DNA of 17,672 nt from DATDPY01 sp964395765 (GTDB taxonomy: Bacteria > Bacteroidota > Bacteroidia > Cytophagales > Cyclobacteriaceae): contig CAYNCU010000075.1 in NCBI GenBank assembly GCA_964395765.1, forward strand, positions 1 through 17,672. Direction: 5' to 3'. Position numbers and translations under genes: made by a program. Numbering within the stretch: the first letter of the stretch is position 1; each line of letters begins with the position of its first letter. This document shows, piece after piece, positions 7,389-14,085 of the stretch. Below the pieces are notes generated by a model. It was not told the origin of the DNA and did not search any database. It saw nothing but the letters and a program-made list of their open reading frames with translations.

Positions 7389-7417
7389 CCCATCTTTAAC
7401 CCTAAACCATCAAAACC

Positions 7418-8074
7418 ATGAAATTCTTTATTGATACTGCTAACTTAGATGATATCCGCAAGGCACATGATTTAGGTGTGCTTGACGGTGTAACTACCAA
7501 TCCATCCCTGATGGCTAAAGAAGGCATAAAAGGTCCGGAAAATATCAGGGCCCATTATAAGGCAATATGTAACATCGTTGAAGACCGGGTAAGCGCCGAA
7601 GTAATATCTACCACTTTCGATGCTATCGTAAAGGAAGGACACGAACTGGCAAAAATCGATGATAAGATCGTTGTGAAGATCCCCATGATCCATGACGGGG
7701 TGATGGCCATTAAAAAACTGGACAGTGAAGGCATCCGAATCAATTGTACGCTGGTATTTTCAGCCGGTCAGGCACTTCTGGCGGCCAAGGCAGGGGCGTC
7801 CTATGTTTCCCCGTTTATCGGAAGAATCGACGACTCAGGGCATGACGGACTGGAACTGATTAAACAGATCGTAACCATTTATAAAAATTATAATTTCAAA
7901 ACGGAAGTTTTGGCGGCCTCCATGCGAAATGTTAACCATATTATCAAATGTGCCGAATACGGTGCCCACGTGGCCACTTGCCCGCTGAAAGCAATCCTGG
8001 GGCTGCTCTACCATCCTTTAACCGACAAGGGGCTTGAGATATTCCTATCCGACTATCATAAATTAAACGGTTAA
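7418..8074 (+). CDS. Transaldolase (TalC/FSA-like family, transaldolase type)
   Basis: Cytosolic class I aldolase of the short (about 220 aa) TalC/FSA family, in the non-oxidative pentose phosphate pathway, moving a dihydroxyacetone unit between sugar phosphates. The N-terminus MKFFIDTANLDDIRKA and the GVTTNPSLMAKEG block are diagnostic. The Schiff-base lysine is K87 in VVKIPM, followed by NCTLVFSAGQA and the phosphate-binding C-terminal strands. Two residues separate activities in this family. Known fructose-6-phosphate aldolases have Gln and Tyr where transaldolases have Glu and Phe; here they are E61 (SAEVIS) and F133 (SPFIGRIDD). I therefore call transaldolase, although automated annotation may say fsa. 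At 218 aa it is full length. It is followed by a small hairpin and 230 bp of non-coding DNA before the next gene. Confidence 0.92.
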   Translation: MKFFIDTANLDDIRKAHDLGVLDGVTTNPSLMAKEGIKGPENIRAHYKAICNIVEDRVSAEVISTTFDAIVKEGHELAKIDDKIVVKIPMIHDGVMAIKKLDSEGIRINCTLVFSAGQALLAAKAGASYVSPFIGRIDDSGHDGLELIKQIVTIYKNYNFKTEVLAASMRNVNHIIKCAEYGAHVATCPLKAILGLLYHPLTDKGLEIFLSDYHKLNG

Positions 8075-8113
8075 AAAAAACTTTCCGGTAGGTAAGTGGC
8101 ACTTGTTACAGCA

Positions 8114-8136
8114 GTTGGCTAATTCCTAAAGCCAAC
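8114..8136 (+). terminator. Small hairpin downstream of the transaldolase gene
   Basis: GTTGGCT (8114-8120) and AGCCAAC (8130-8136) form a perfect 7-bp stem with a 9-nt loop, 40 bp after the stop codon. No T-run follows, so this may be a weak terminator or an RNA-stabilising structure only. Confidence 0.3.
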
Positions 8137-8154
8137 CCTATTACTTAGAAATTC

Positions 8155-8224
8155 CTTTGAGTTTTAGCGCCCGGGTGGCTTGAATTAAAATATTCTTTTG
8201 ACTCAAAGACGCCAAGACTTCAAG
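8155..8224. repeat. Inverted repeat merging into a degenerate CAAAGACGC-type repeat
   Basis: CTTTGAGT (8155-8162) is the exact reverse complement of ACTCAAAG (8201-8208). The right arm runs on as ACTCAAAGACGCCAAGAC, which closely resembles the CGCAAAGACGCAAAG core of the tandem repeat at 17578-17672. It is non-coding and probably a single decayed copy of that repeat family. Confidence 0.35.
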
Positions 8225-8304
8225 AATTCACCGGGTTTTAAGTATTTTGTTCGGGCAACTGGTTAATTTTAATTGAAAAATAGAATTAACATATAAAATC
8301 CGGT

Positions 8305-8514
8305 ATGTATATTATAAAGGTAAAAGGAAAGAAAAAAATACCCGATTACATACAGGTAAGGGATGATGATTTCACTCTGATCGGCTACATGAGTATAAAA
8401 CCGGGGAATCCCATGCTCCGGCTCGAAAAGCTGGGTTTCAAGGGTAAGGAAGAGGAATTTCGTGAAATCATAGAAAATATTCCATTCGGCAAATTACAGA
8501 AACTTGATCTTTAA
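8305..8514 (+). CDS. Conserved-looking 69-aa protein upstream of ftsE, unknown function
   Basis: A 69-residue mixed alpha/beta protein that I do not recognise. It starts MYIIKVKGKKKIPDYIQVRD, has a central strand pair (FTLIGYMSIK), and ends in an amphipathic helix (KEEEFREIIENI) and PFGKLQKLDL. It has no signal peptide, TM segment or cysteine, so it should be cytosolic. Only two bases separate its TAA from the ATG of the FtsE-like ATPase, so the two are almost certainly translated from one mRNA. That pairing is the only clue to function: it may assist or regulate the ABC ATPase. The start ATG at 8305 follows a 7-bp inverted repeat (GTTAATT at 8262-8268, AATTAAC at 8284-8290) in an A/T-rich leader that could hold a regulatory site. 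Confidence 0.75.
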   Translation: MYIIKVKGKKKIPDYIQVRDDDFTLIGYMSIKPGNPMLRLEKLGFKGKEEEFREIIENIPFGKLQKLDL

Positions 8515-8516
8515 TT

Positions 8517-9230
8517 ATGGTTTTCTCCAATGATCCTGTCATCCGTGTAAAAAATGCAGTCATATACCAGGAAGACAAAGCTGTTTTAAATGAAATTAAT
8601 TTTGAAGTAGAGAAAGACGAGCTGGTTTTCCTGGTTGGAAGAACAGGAAGCGGGAAATCCTCATTACTTAAAACCCTTTATGCCGATCTTCCTCTTCAAT
8701 TGGGAGATATAGAAGTTGCCGGCTTTAAGATTAAGGACTTATCGAGGTCCAAAGTTCCATCACTCCGCAGAAAACTGGGAATCGTATTCCAGGATTTCCA
8801 GTTGTTTAACGACCGCACAGTAGCTGAAAATCTTTTTTTCGTAATGAAAGCCACCGGATGGAAAGACCTGTCTAAAATGAAAACCAGGCTTGCTGATGTA
8901 TTGATGCGGGTGGGCCTGGGGTCGGTTGATAATAAATTTCCGCACCAGCTTTCCGGCGGTGAACAGCAACGAGTGGTTATTGCTCGGGCACTGATCAATG
9001 AACCCGTACTACTGGTTGCCGATGAGCCTACCGGCAACCTTGATCCCGAAGTCAGTGAGGGTATTTTCCGCCTCTTTCTCGAAATCAATAAAAGCGGCAC
9101 GGCCATAGTAATGGCAACCCACAATTATGACCTGATTAAAAATCATCCGGCCCGGATACTGAAATGCGAGGGCGGTAAGCTTTTCGATTCGAAAATTGAA
9201 AATTTTGAATTGAAAAATGTCTTTTATTAA
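8517..9230 (+). CDS. ftsE: FtsE-like ABC ATPase, cell division
   Basis: A 237-residue ABC nucleotide-binding subunit. It has Walker A GRTGSGKS (41-48), a Q-loop at Q92 within FQDFQLFNDRTVAENL, the signature LSGGEQQ (145-151), Walker B LLVADE (165-170), the D-loop NLD and H-loop H202. The FQDF-L--DRTV-EN stretch is typical of FtsE, which with membrane protein FtsX forms a divisome complex that activates septal peptidoglycan hydrolysis. No ftsX lies beside it here, so its partner must be elsewhere or it may serve another MacB/LolD-like permease; the FtsE call rests on the Q-loop region. It is the second gene of a pair with the 69-aa protein. It converges on the DUF4097-like gene, and the two stop codons share the bases TTAA at 9227-9230, so transcripts must overlap. 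Confidence 0.85.
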   Translation: MVFSNDPVIRVKNAVIYQEDKAVLNEINFEVEKDELVFLVGRTGSGKSSLLKTLYADLPLQLGDIEVAGFKIKDLSRSKVPSLRRKLGIVFQDFQLFNDRTVAENLFFVMKATGWKDLSKMKTRLADVLMRVGLGSVDNKFPHQLSGGEQQRVVIARALINEPVLLVADEPTGNLDPEVSEGIFRLFLEINKSGTAIVMATHNYDLIKNHPARILKCEGGKLFDSKIENFELKNVFY

Positions 9231-10309
9231 TCCTGTCGGATCCTTACATCCCCGTACTGGGATGTAACGGAAATCGTTACGGCGGAGCTTCCTTTCCCGA
9301 TCCTGCCTTCATATTCCCTGGAAGTATTACCCTCGTGGATCTTGTTGAAATCAACACTACCGTGATCATAGCTGAAATTTCCGAACTGTACTTTCACGGT
9401 GATTCCTGCATTCAGGTCGGGAGGCAGATCAAGGCGCACCGGACCGAAACTGCTGTTAATATCAATTGACTGGATGTCTTTACTGATATTGCCGATATTG
9501 GTCTGACCACCATATTGAATATCGAGCTTAAGCCTTTTATTCAGGCGATCAACATCAAAGGAAGAAAAGTTAACGGTAGCCTCCAGCGAACCTACCTCTC
9601 CCAGGTTTACTTTTCCATATTTGGAAACCATGGTAACATCCGCAAGCTGGTCAATATCAAGGTTAGAGAATTGGGAATTCACGTCGGCCTGACCGATGGT
9701 GCCTACATTAAGAGAGGAATAGCTGACTTTCAAATCCCCGGTATTAAAAGCGTCAATTTTACTCGTCCCCCCGCCGAAGGAAAGGTCAACGTCGTTATTA
9801 TTGGTAAGCTTGCCGGTATTTAAATTCCCGTAGGACTCGTTAATTGTTACTTTGCCATCATAATCGGCAAGGTAACAATCACCGAAACTGTTCTTTAAAT
9901 ACAACGGATTATTCTTCGGCATGTAAACGGTATAATTGATTTCCATGGAATTATTTCCGTTATTATTCCGACTGCTGTTAATGACCGTTTTATAAGTTAT
10001 GCTTGATGAAGGATTAGCATCCTCGATATTGATATTGATCCTGTCAAGTAAATCCTTCGCCCTGTCTTCGGTAGATGAGCGGGTAATAATATCAATATGC
10101 ACCTGCATTTGATTTTTATCCCAGGTATTCACATGGAGTTCACCGAATGAATTGGTAAATGAAACGGAAGTGCCGGAAGTAATAGTGTAGGTCTTATCTA
10201 CCTGTTTTCGTTGTTCATTATCATAATGCGGAGCACGGGCTATGCACCAGGTGCATGCAAATACAAGCACGGGCATTAAAAAAAGTTTTTTAAACCTTGG
10301 ATTTTTCAT
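9227..10309 (-). CDS. Exported DUF4097-like beta-repeat protein
   Basis: From the ATG at 10309 this is a 360-residue protein. It has a signal peptide (basic MKNPRFKK, then the hydrophobic stretch LFLMPVLVFACTWCIARA, with likely cleavage after the ARA). The mature part is a regular array of short beta strands. A turn of about 20 residues recurs with an S/Q-[FY]-G/S core: NSFGD, ESYGN, LSFGG, VSYSS, SQFSN, SKYGK, NFSSF, IQYGG, SSFGP, VQFGN, SQYGD. This is the pattern of DUF4097/DUF2807-type beta-solenoid proteins, often encoded beside ECF sigma factors in Bacteroidota. A longer frame from the ATG at 10354 would put 15 residues before the signal peptide and increase overlap with the upstream gene, so I reject it. 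With the 10309 start it overlaps that gene by 20 nt. It should be periplasmic or surface-exposed. Function is unknown. Confidence 0.8.
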   Translation of the reverse strand: MKNPRFKKLFLMPVLVFACTWCIARAPHYDNEQRKQVDKTYTITSGTSVSFTNSFGELHVNTWDKNQMQVHIDIITRSSTEDRAKDLLDRININIEDANPSSSITYKTVINSSRNNNGNNSMEINYTVYMPKNNPLYLKNSFGDCYLADYDGKVTINESYGNLNTGKLTNNNDVDLSFGGGTSKIDAFNTGDLKVSYSSLNVGTIGQADVNSQFSNLDIDQLADVTMVSKYGKVNLGEVGSLEATVNFSSFDVDRLNKRLKLDIQYGGQTNIGNISKDIQSIDINSSFGPVRLDLPPDLNAGITVKVQFGNFSYDHGSVDFNKIHEGNTSREYEGRIGKGSSAVTISVTSQYGDVRIRQD

Positions 10310-10829
10310 CTTTTTTGGCCTTTTGGATCGATTGTAAAATATTGAGTTGTTCATTGAGGATTTTAATACGAAGCTGAAGGTTCACAATCATGGCATCCAC
10401 AATTTTTTCACTGTAGGATTTTGACAGTTCGGTCTTAAGCTGAGAATACATTGAATCAAGCTGATTGATGTCATGATTAAAACTTTTTCTGAAATCGGGA
10501 TCTTTCTTCAGGTAGGCCTGGATCTCTTCCCTTTTTTCGGAAATTAAGGTAGAATAATAAGACTCTACCTGTTTAAGTTCCGTGAGACGCGGGTTGACAG
10601 GAACCGCATTTACGGAATTTCTGTCATGCACATATCGTTCGATGAGCAACCCGATAACAGCAGCCAATAAAACTATGGAAGCCGCTTTCCACATCCACTG
10701 GGTTATAGGAATTGTTTTCGCTTTCTGCCGGTTCATCCGGTTCACGATATCATCCCAGGATTTGTCCCCGGGAAGTTTATTATCAAATTCCTCCCTGTTT
10801 TCCCTGATAAATTTTTCCAGCTTGTCCAT
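10290..10829 (-). CDS. Probable membrane anti-sigma factor
   Basis: A 179-residue protein with a charged N-terminal cytoplasmic region of about 44 residues (MDKLEKFIRENREEFDNKLP, then WDDIVNRM). One TM segment follows (about 45-63, WMWKAASIVLLAAVIGLLI). The periplasmic part of about 115 residues is strongly helical and probably coiled coil (EIQAYLKKDPDF, then long heptad-like runs to the C-terminus). It starts 2 nt after the stop of the ECF sigma gene, and this position and topology are those of a one-TM anti-sigma factor that holds the sigma factor at the membrane. The N-terminal FIRENREEFD---P start is common in Bacteroidota proteins at this position. No zinc-binding ZAS motif (HxxxCxxC) is present, so the anti-sigma role rests on context and topology. 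Confidence 0.7.
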   Translation of the reverse strand: MDKLEKFIRENREEFDNKLPGDKSWDDIVNRMNRQKAKTIPITQWMWKAASIVLLAAVIGLLIERYVHDRNSVNAVPVNPRLTELKQVESYYSTLISEKREEIQAYLKKDPDFRKSFNHDINQLDSMYSQLKTELSKSYSEKIVDAMIVNLQLRIKILNEQLNILQSIQKAKKDEKSKV

Positions 10830-10831
10830 GA

Positions 10832-11407
10832 TTAACTTATTCTTTCTTTTAGGATCGTTTTCAATTTATTCTTTGCTCTTATGTATTGTGTTTTGGAAGT
10901 GGATTCCGAAATACTCATGATCCTGGCAATTTCGGAATGATCGTACCCCTCCAACAGGTAAAGTGAAAAGACGGTCCGGAAACCGTCCGGTAGCTGCTGA
11001 ATAGCTTCCCTTACTCTTTCTACATTGAGTGCCAGGTTTTCTTCGTCCGGGGAATTTTCTTCATCTGAGTATTCTATGTCATCGACTGATTCATAAAGCA
11101 TTTTTCTTTTACGGAGATGATTGATTGCCTGGTTCACGGCAATTTTTTTAAGCCATGCCCCAAAAGAAGATTCCCCCCTGAAGGCCCCCATGTGCTGAAA
11201 AGCACTGATAAAGGTTTCCTGGAGTACATCCCTGGCTTCTTCTTGATCATTCACAATACGGTAACATATATTATACATGGCCTTCGAATATTTTTTATAC
11301 AAAGCATACTGCGAAGAACGGTCTCCTTTCATGCTCCCGGTTATCAACGGTCGGGTGTCATCAGGCTGCGGATGCTCTTTTTTTATCATTTCCTGTCGTA
11401 AAGACAT
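10832..11407 (-). CDS. ECF-family RNA polymerase sigma factor
   Basis: A 191-residue extracytoplasmic-function sigma-70 factor. Region 2 reads YKKYSKAMYNICYRIVND, continues EEARDVLQETFISAFQHM and ends in AWLKKIAVNQAINHLRKRK (the -10 recognition helix). An acidic linker (DDIEYSDEENSPDEEN) leads to region 4, LPDGFRTVFSLYLLEGYDH followed by the helix-turn-helix SEIARIMSISESTSKTQYIRAKNKL, which binds the -35 element. I start it at the ATG at 11407; the TTG at 11410 would add one residue only. It heads a three-gene minus-strand operon with the probable anti-sigma factor (2-nt gap) and the DUF4097-like protein. The expected model is autoregulated expression released by an envelope signal. I see no clear upstream promoter. 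Confidence 0.93.
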   Translation of the reverse strand: MSLRQEMIKKEHPQPDDTRPLITGSMKGDRSSQYALYKKYSKAMYNICYRIVNDQEEARDVLQETFISAFQHMGAFRGESSFGAWLKKIAVNQAINHLRKRKMLYESVDDIEYSDEENSPDEENLALNVERVREAIQQLPDGFRTVFSLYLLEGYDHSEIARIMSISESTSKTQYIRAKNKLKTILKERIS

Positions 11408-11727
11408 CAATTTAAGAGGAGAGTTGCATGGATAGCCATGTTTATAAATCCTGCCGGATAAATTTGAGTCAAATAATGTAAAAAATCATTTAAATTGAAA
11501 AGTTATATAAGGGTTGTCGGTTGCAGGATTCCAGCCAGGAGCCGGGTTTTACCCGGATTACCATGCCTAATTTGTTACAGGTTGTTCGTGACAGATTTGA
11601 TTTTGCTTGGGAACAGAATCGCACTTTTCATTCTTTAAACGTTCACTGATTACTACTTCATTTTGATAGATGTCAGTTATCAACCTGCATCGAACCTTAT
11701 CAAATAAAGAGGGTAATTATCCGGATT
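11408..11727. other. 320-bp intergenic region with one perfect small hairpin
   Basis: No gene is seen on either strand. It separates the TPR gene end from the start of the sigma operon, both on the minus strand, so the sigma promoter should lie in its left part. I could not find an exact TAnnTTTG there, as might be expected if the operon is read by its own ECF sigma factor. The only structure is a perfect CCGGGT-TTT-ACCCGG hairpin at 11542-11556. Confidence 0.45.
11542..11556. other. Perfect 6-bp GC-rich hairpin
   Basis: CCGGGT (11542-11547) and ACCCGG (11551-11556) surround a 3-nt loop. It lies about 170 bp beyond the TPR stop codon in the direction of transcription. It is GC-rich in an A/T-rich gap, but neither strand shows a following T-run, so terminator function is unproven. 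Confidence 0.3.
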
Positions 11728-12438
11728 TTATTTCATATTCACTTTCAACGAATCAAGGTTTTGCTTCGGCAGGTAAAAATCCGGGGAGATCTGCAATGCC
11801 GAATCGTATTCTGATTTAGCAGCCGAAGTATTCCCCATGGCCTCGTTCAGCATGCCCTTTAAATTGTACAGGGAAGCTTTCATCGGTACCTGTTGCTGAA
11901 CAGAATCGTTTTTCGGGAATGTAAGTTTCAACGTATCGGCCTGATTTTTCGATAACAATATGTTCACGTTGGTCAGGGATTCCTTATACCTTTTAACTTC
12001 ATACTGCAAGGCCGCTGTTTTGTACAGGTAAGATATGTTGGAATTATTTTTAAGGTATAGAGATTCATATTCCTCGATCGCCTTTTCCTTGGCTCCGACC
12101 CTTTCCAGCGATACAGCCTTCATTTCCTGGGATCCGGTATTCTTGGGATTCAGCAATAAGACATCATTGGCCACCAGGATGGAAGAAACATAATCCTGAC
12201 TGTTGAAATAAAAATACTGGAGAGCATAGAGTAGGGAATCATTCCTGGGCTGAAGGACACATAATTGGTAAAGCGCGCTTACCGCCACACCGGCATCATT
12301 GTATTTTATGGCGCGGTTATAGACGGCTCTTTCAATTTTATAAGGCATCGAATTAGTAATATCATCCTGGGATTGCGCCTGCAGATGACAGGAGCAGAAA
12401 ATCAAAAAAGGCATGCAAAAAACTATTAATCTTTTCAT
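11728..12438 (-). CDS. Exported TPR-repeat protein
   Basis: A 236-residue protein with a signal peptide (MKRLIVFCMPFLIFCSCHLQA, probable cleavage after LQA). A lipobox around the SC pair is imperfect, so it is more likely soluble periplasmic than a lipoprotein. The mature part is built of helical hairpin repeats in TPR style: AVYNRAIKYNDAGVAVSALY, then ALQYFYFNSQDYVSSILVAN, KAIEEYESLYLKN, YKTAALQYEVKRYKESLTNV and NLKGMLNEAMGNTSAAKSEY followed by DSALQISPDF, about five to six repeats in all. TPR arrays bind partner proteins; no catalytic domain is present. Its ATG overlaps the cca stop as ATGA (12435-12438), indicating translational coupling, though no functional link between the two is obvious. 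The partner is unknown. Confidence 0.8.
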   Translation of the reverse strand: MKRLIVFCMPFLIFCSCHLQAQSQDDITNSMPYKIERAVYNRAIKYNDAGVAVSALYQLCVLQPRNDSLLYALQYFYFNSQDYVSSILVANDVLLLNPKNTGSQEMKAVSLERVGAKEKAIEEYESLYLKNNSNISYLYKTAALQYEVKRYKESLTNVNILLSKNQADTLKLTFPKNDSVQQQVPMKASLYNLKGMLNEAMGNTSAAKSEYDSALQISPDFYLPKQNLDSLKVNMK

Positions 12439-13898
12439 TTTTTTAAATTATTAACATTTAATTCTCTCTTTTTTTTCAAATTGTTTTTTATCTCCGGTTT
12501 GTTGCCGAGTTTTTTCATCAGTTTCATGGCTTCTTCACGGTTATTATTGATCTTGCCGTCAAGAATGGCATCCTTGATTTCATTTTTTATTATTCCCACT
12601 ACTTTTGAAGGGCCGATGCCATAAAAGTCCATGATCTCTTCGCCGGAAACCGGTGGCTGGAAATTCCTGATCCTGTCCTTTTCTTCAACTTCGGCGATCT
12701 TTTTTTCCACTTTTTCAAAGTTCCTGATATATTGAGAGACCTTATTCTGGTTTTTTGAGGTCACATCGGCCTTACAGAGCAATAATAATTTGTCGATATC
12801 ATTTCCGGCCTCGAATAAAAGTCTTCGAATTGCCGAATCGGTTACGGTTTCATCCACCAGGGCAATGGGACGAAGATGGAGCCGCACGAGTTTCTGTACC
12901 AGTTTCATGCGTTCATCCAGGGGGAGTCTGAATTTGCGGAATAAACCGGGAACCATCCTTGCCCCCAGGTCCTCATGGCCATGAAAAGTCCACCCTGCCC
13001 TGGCGTCGAATCGTTTGGTCCTGGGTTTGGCAATATCATGAAAAATAGCAGCCCAGCGGATCCAGGGATCGGATGTTTTTGCCGCTACATTATCCAGCAC
13101 CTGCAAAGTGTGATAAAAGTTATCCTTGTGCGATACATTGTTCACGGTTTCCACGCCTTGTAAATCTACTAATTCAGGGAATATTATGGAGAGAAGTCCG
13201 GCGTGAAACAATAATTTAAAGCCATAAGAAGGGCGTTCACAGAGTACGATCTTCTCAAGCTCGTAGGTGATCCGCTCCTGGGAAACAATCCCGATCCTGG
13301 ATACATTATTCCGTATGCCCTCAAAAGTTACGGGATCAATATCAAAATCAAGCTGGGAAGCGAATCGGATAGCCCTTAACATGCGTAACGGGTCGTCGGA
13401 AAAAGTGAAGGACGGATCAAGCGGAGTGCGGATCATCCTGGCGACCAGGTCTTTTTGCCCATTAAAAGGATCCAGTAATTTGCCGTATTCTTTTCCATGC
13501 AAGGCTATGGCCATGGCATTGATCGTGAAATCCCGGCGGTTCTGGTCATCTACCAGGCTGCCTTCCTCTACCACCGGCTTCCTGGAGTCCCGGTGATAAG
13601 ATTCTTTACGAGCCCCGACAAATTCATAGTTAATCCCGTGATAGCGCATCAGGGCCGTGCCGAAATTCTTATAGATAGTAAGGCTTTTTCTGATCCTGAG
13701 TTTTTGCGCTACACTTTCAGCCAGCTTTATTCCGCTTCCGACGGTGACAATATCTATATCCGCTTCGTCCTTTTTGATTTTCAGTAAATAATCCCTTACA
13801 AATCCGCCGATGACATAGGCTTCAGCGCCGGATTCGGACACAATACCTCCAACCAGTTGAAGAACCGGAAATTGATCAAGAAATCTGGCGTGCTGCAT
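12435..13898 (-). CDS. cca: CCA tRNA nucleotidyltransferase with HD domain
   Basis: Adds or repairs the 3'-CCA of tRNAs. It is a class II nucleotidyltransferase of 487 aa. The N-terminal domain has GGFVRD (31-36) and the metal-binding D47 and D49 (DID), then RRDFTINAMA (121-130), and the neck helix DPLRMLRAIRFA (169-180). The PolyA_pol RNA-binding region follows. A C-terminal HD phosphohydrolase domain is visible as H263, HD at 287-288 and HGHED (306-310), so it belongs to the HD-containing CCA/poly(A) polymerase group common in Bacteroidota. The last 25 residues are a lysine/asparagine-rich tail. The ATG at 13898 is the only sensible start. It is divergent from pyrG and overlaps the TPR gene by 4 nt. 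A poly(A) polymerase is the alternative, but no second such gene is present here to compare. Confidence 0.93.
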   Translation of the reverse strand: MQHARFLDQFPVLQLVGGIVSESGAEAYVIGGFVRDYLLKIKKDEADIDIVTVGSGIKLAESVAQKLRIRKSLTIYKNFGTALMRYHGINYEFVGARKESYHRDSRKPVVEEGSLVDDQNRRDFTINAMAIALHGKEYGKLLDPFNGQKDLVARMIRTPLDPSFTFSDDPLRMLRAIRFASQLDFDIDPVTFEGIRNNVSRIGIVSQERITYELEKIVLCERPSYGFKLLFHAGLLSIIFPELVDLQGVETVNNVSHKDNFYHTLQVLDNVAAKTSDPWIRWAAIFHDIAKPRTKRFDARAGWTFHGHEDLGARMVPGLFRKFRLPLDERMKLVQKLVRLHLRPIALVDETVTDSAIRRLLFEAGNDIDKLLLLCKADVTSKNQNKVSQYIRNFEKVEKKIAEVEEKDRIRNFQPPVSGEEIMDFYGIGPSKVVGIIKNEIKDAILDGKINNNREEAMKLMKKLGNKPEIKNNLKKKRELNVNNLKK

Positions 13899-13930
13899 TA
13901 TTTCGTCAATGTCATGGATATGGAATACTG

Positions 13931-13938
13931 CAAAAATA
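13931..13938 (-). promoter_or_regulatory. -7 element candidate for cca
   Basis: On the minus strand 13938-13931 reads TATTTTTG, an exact TAnnTTTG match, about 33 bp before the cca start codon. No good TTG is found at the expected -33 position, so support is partial. Confidence 0.3.
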
Positions 13939-14020
13939 ACAATTAAATTAAGGTTTGCATCCTGCGATGTTAAACTCTCGGCTACATGAAAAAAATAAAA
14001 TTTAAAAAATATGATCTTAG

Positions 14021-14053
14021 TCTGAATTTATTTAAGGTAAAATCTTAACTTTG
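14021..14053 (+). promoter_or_regulatory. Promoter candidate for pyrG-yidC
   Basis: TAACTTTG at 14046-14053 is an exact TAnnTTTG match, with TCTG (one mismatch to TTTG) 21 nt upstream at 14021-14024. The implied start near 14060 leaves a leader of about 26 nt before the ATG at 14086. It sits back-to-back with the cca promoter candidate in the 187-bp divergent gap. Confidence 0.5.
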
Positions 14054-14085
14054 GATCCCATAGGTACGGATTCAAAAAATCACTT

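Larger units (their letters stand above)
7011..7417. other. 407-bp intergenic region rich in palindromes and inverted repeats
   Basis: No convincing gene. Just after the acidic gene lies a bulged hairpin at 7093-7116 (TTCAT-CCTT with AAGGATGAA, loop CAAAC), then the perfect 12-bp palindrome TTGATTAATCAA at 7118-7129. The middle part (7142-7370) contains inverted repeats and two overlapping minus-strand open frames without recognisable motifs. The right end contains the transaldolase promoter candidate. Confidence 0.5.

Noticed and set aside
7142..7393. Two overlapping minus-strand open frames (83 and 73 aa) as genes
   Set aside because: Neither has recognisable motifs or a promoter; the region is better described as an inverted-repeat block. 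Reported as a finding instead of a CDS.
8696..9124. 142-aa minus-strand open frame
   Set aside because: Antisense to the ATPase core of ftsE; Ser/Arg-rich with no recognisable domain.
10310..10354. 15-residue N-terminal extension of the DUF4097-like protein
   Set aside because: It would precede a good signal peptide and deepen the overlap with the anti-sigma gene to 65 nt.
11408..11410. TTG start for the sigma factor
   Set aside because: An ATG follows directly and adds nothing but one residue.
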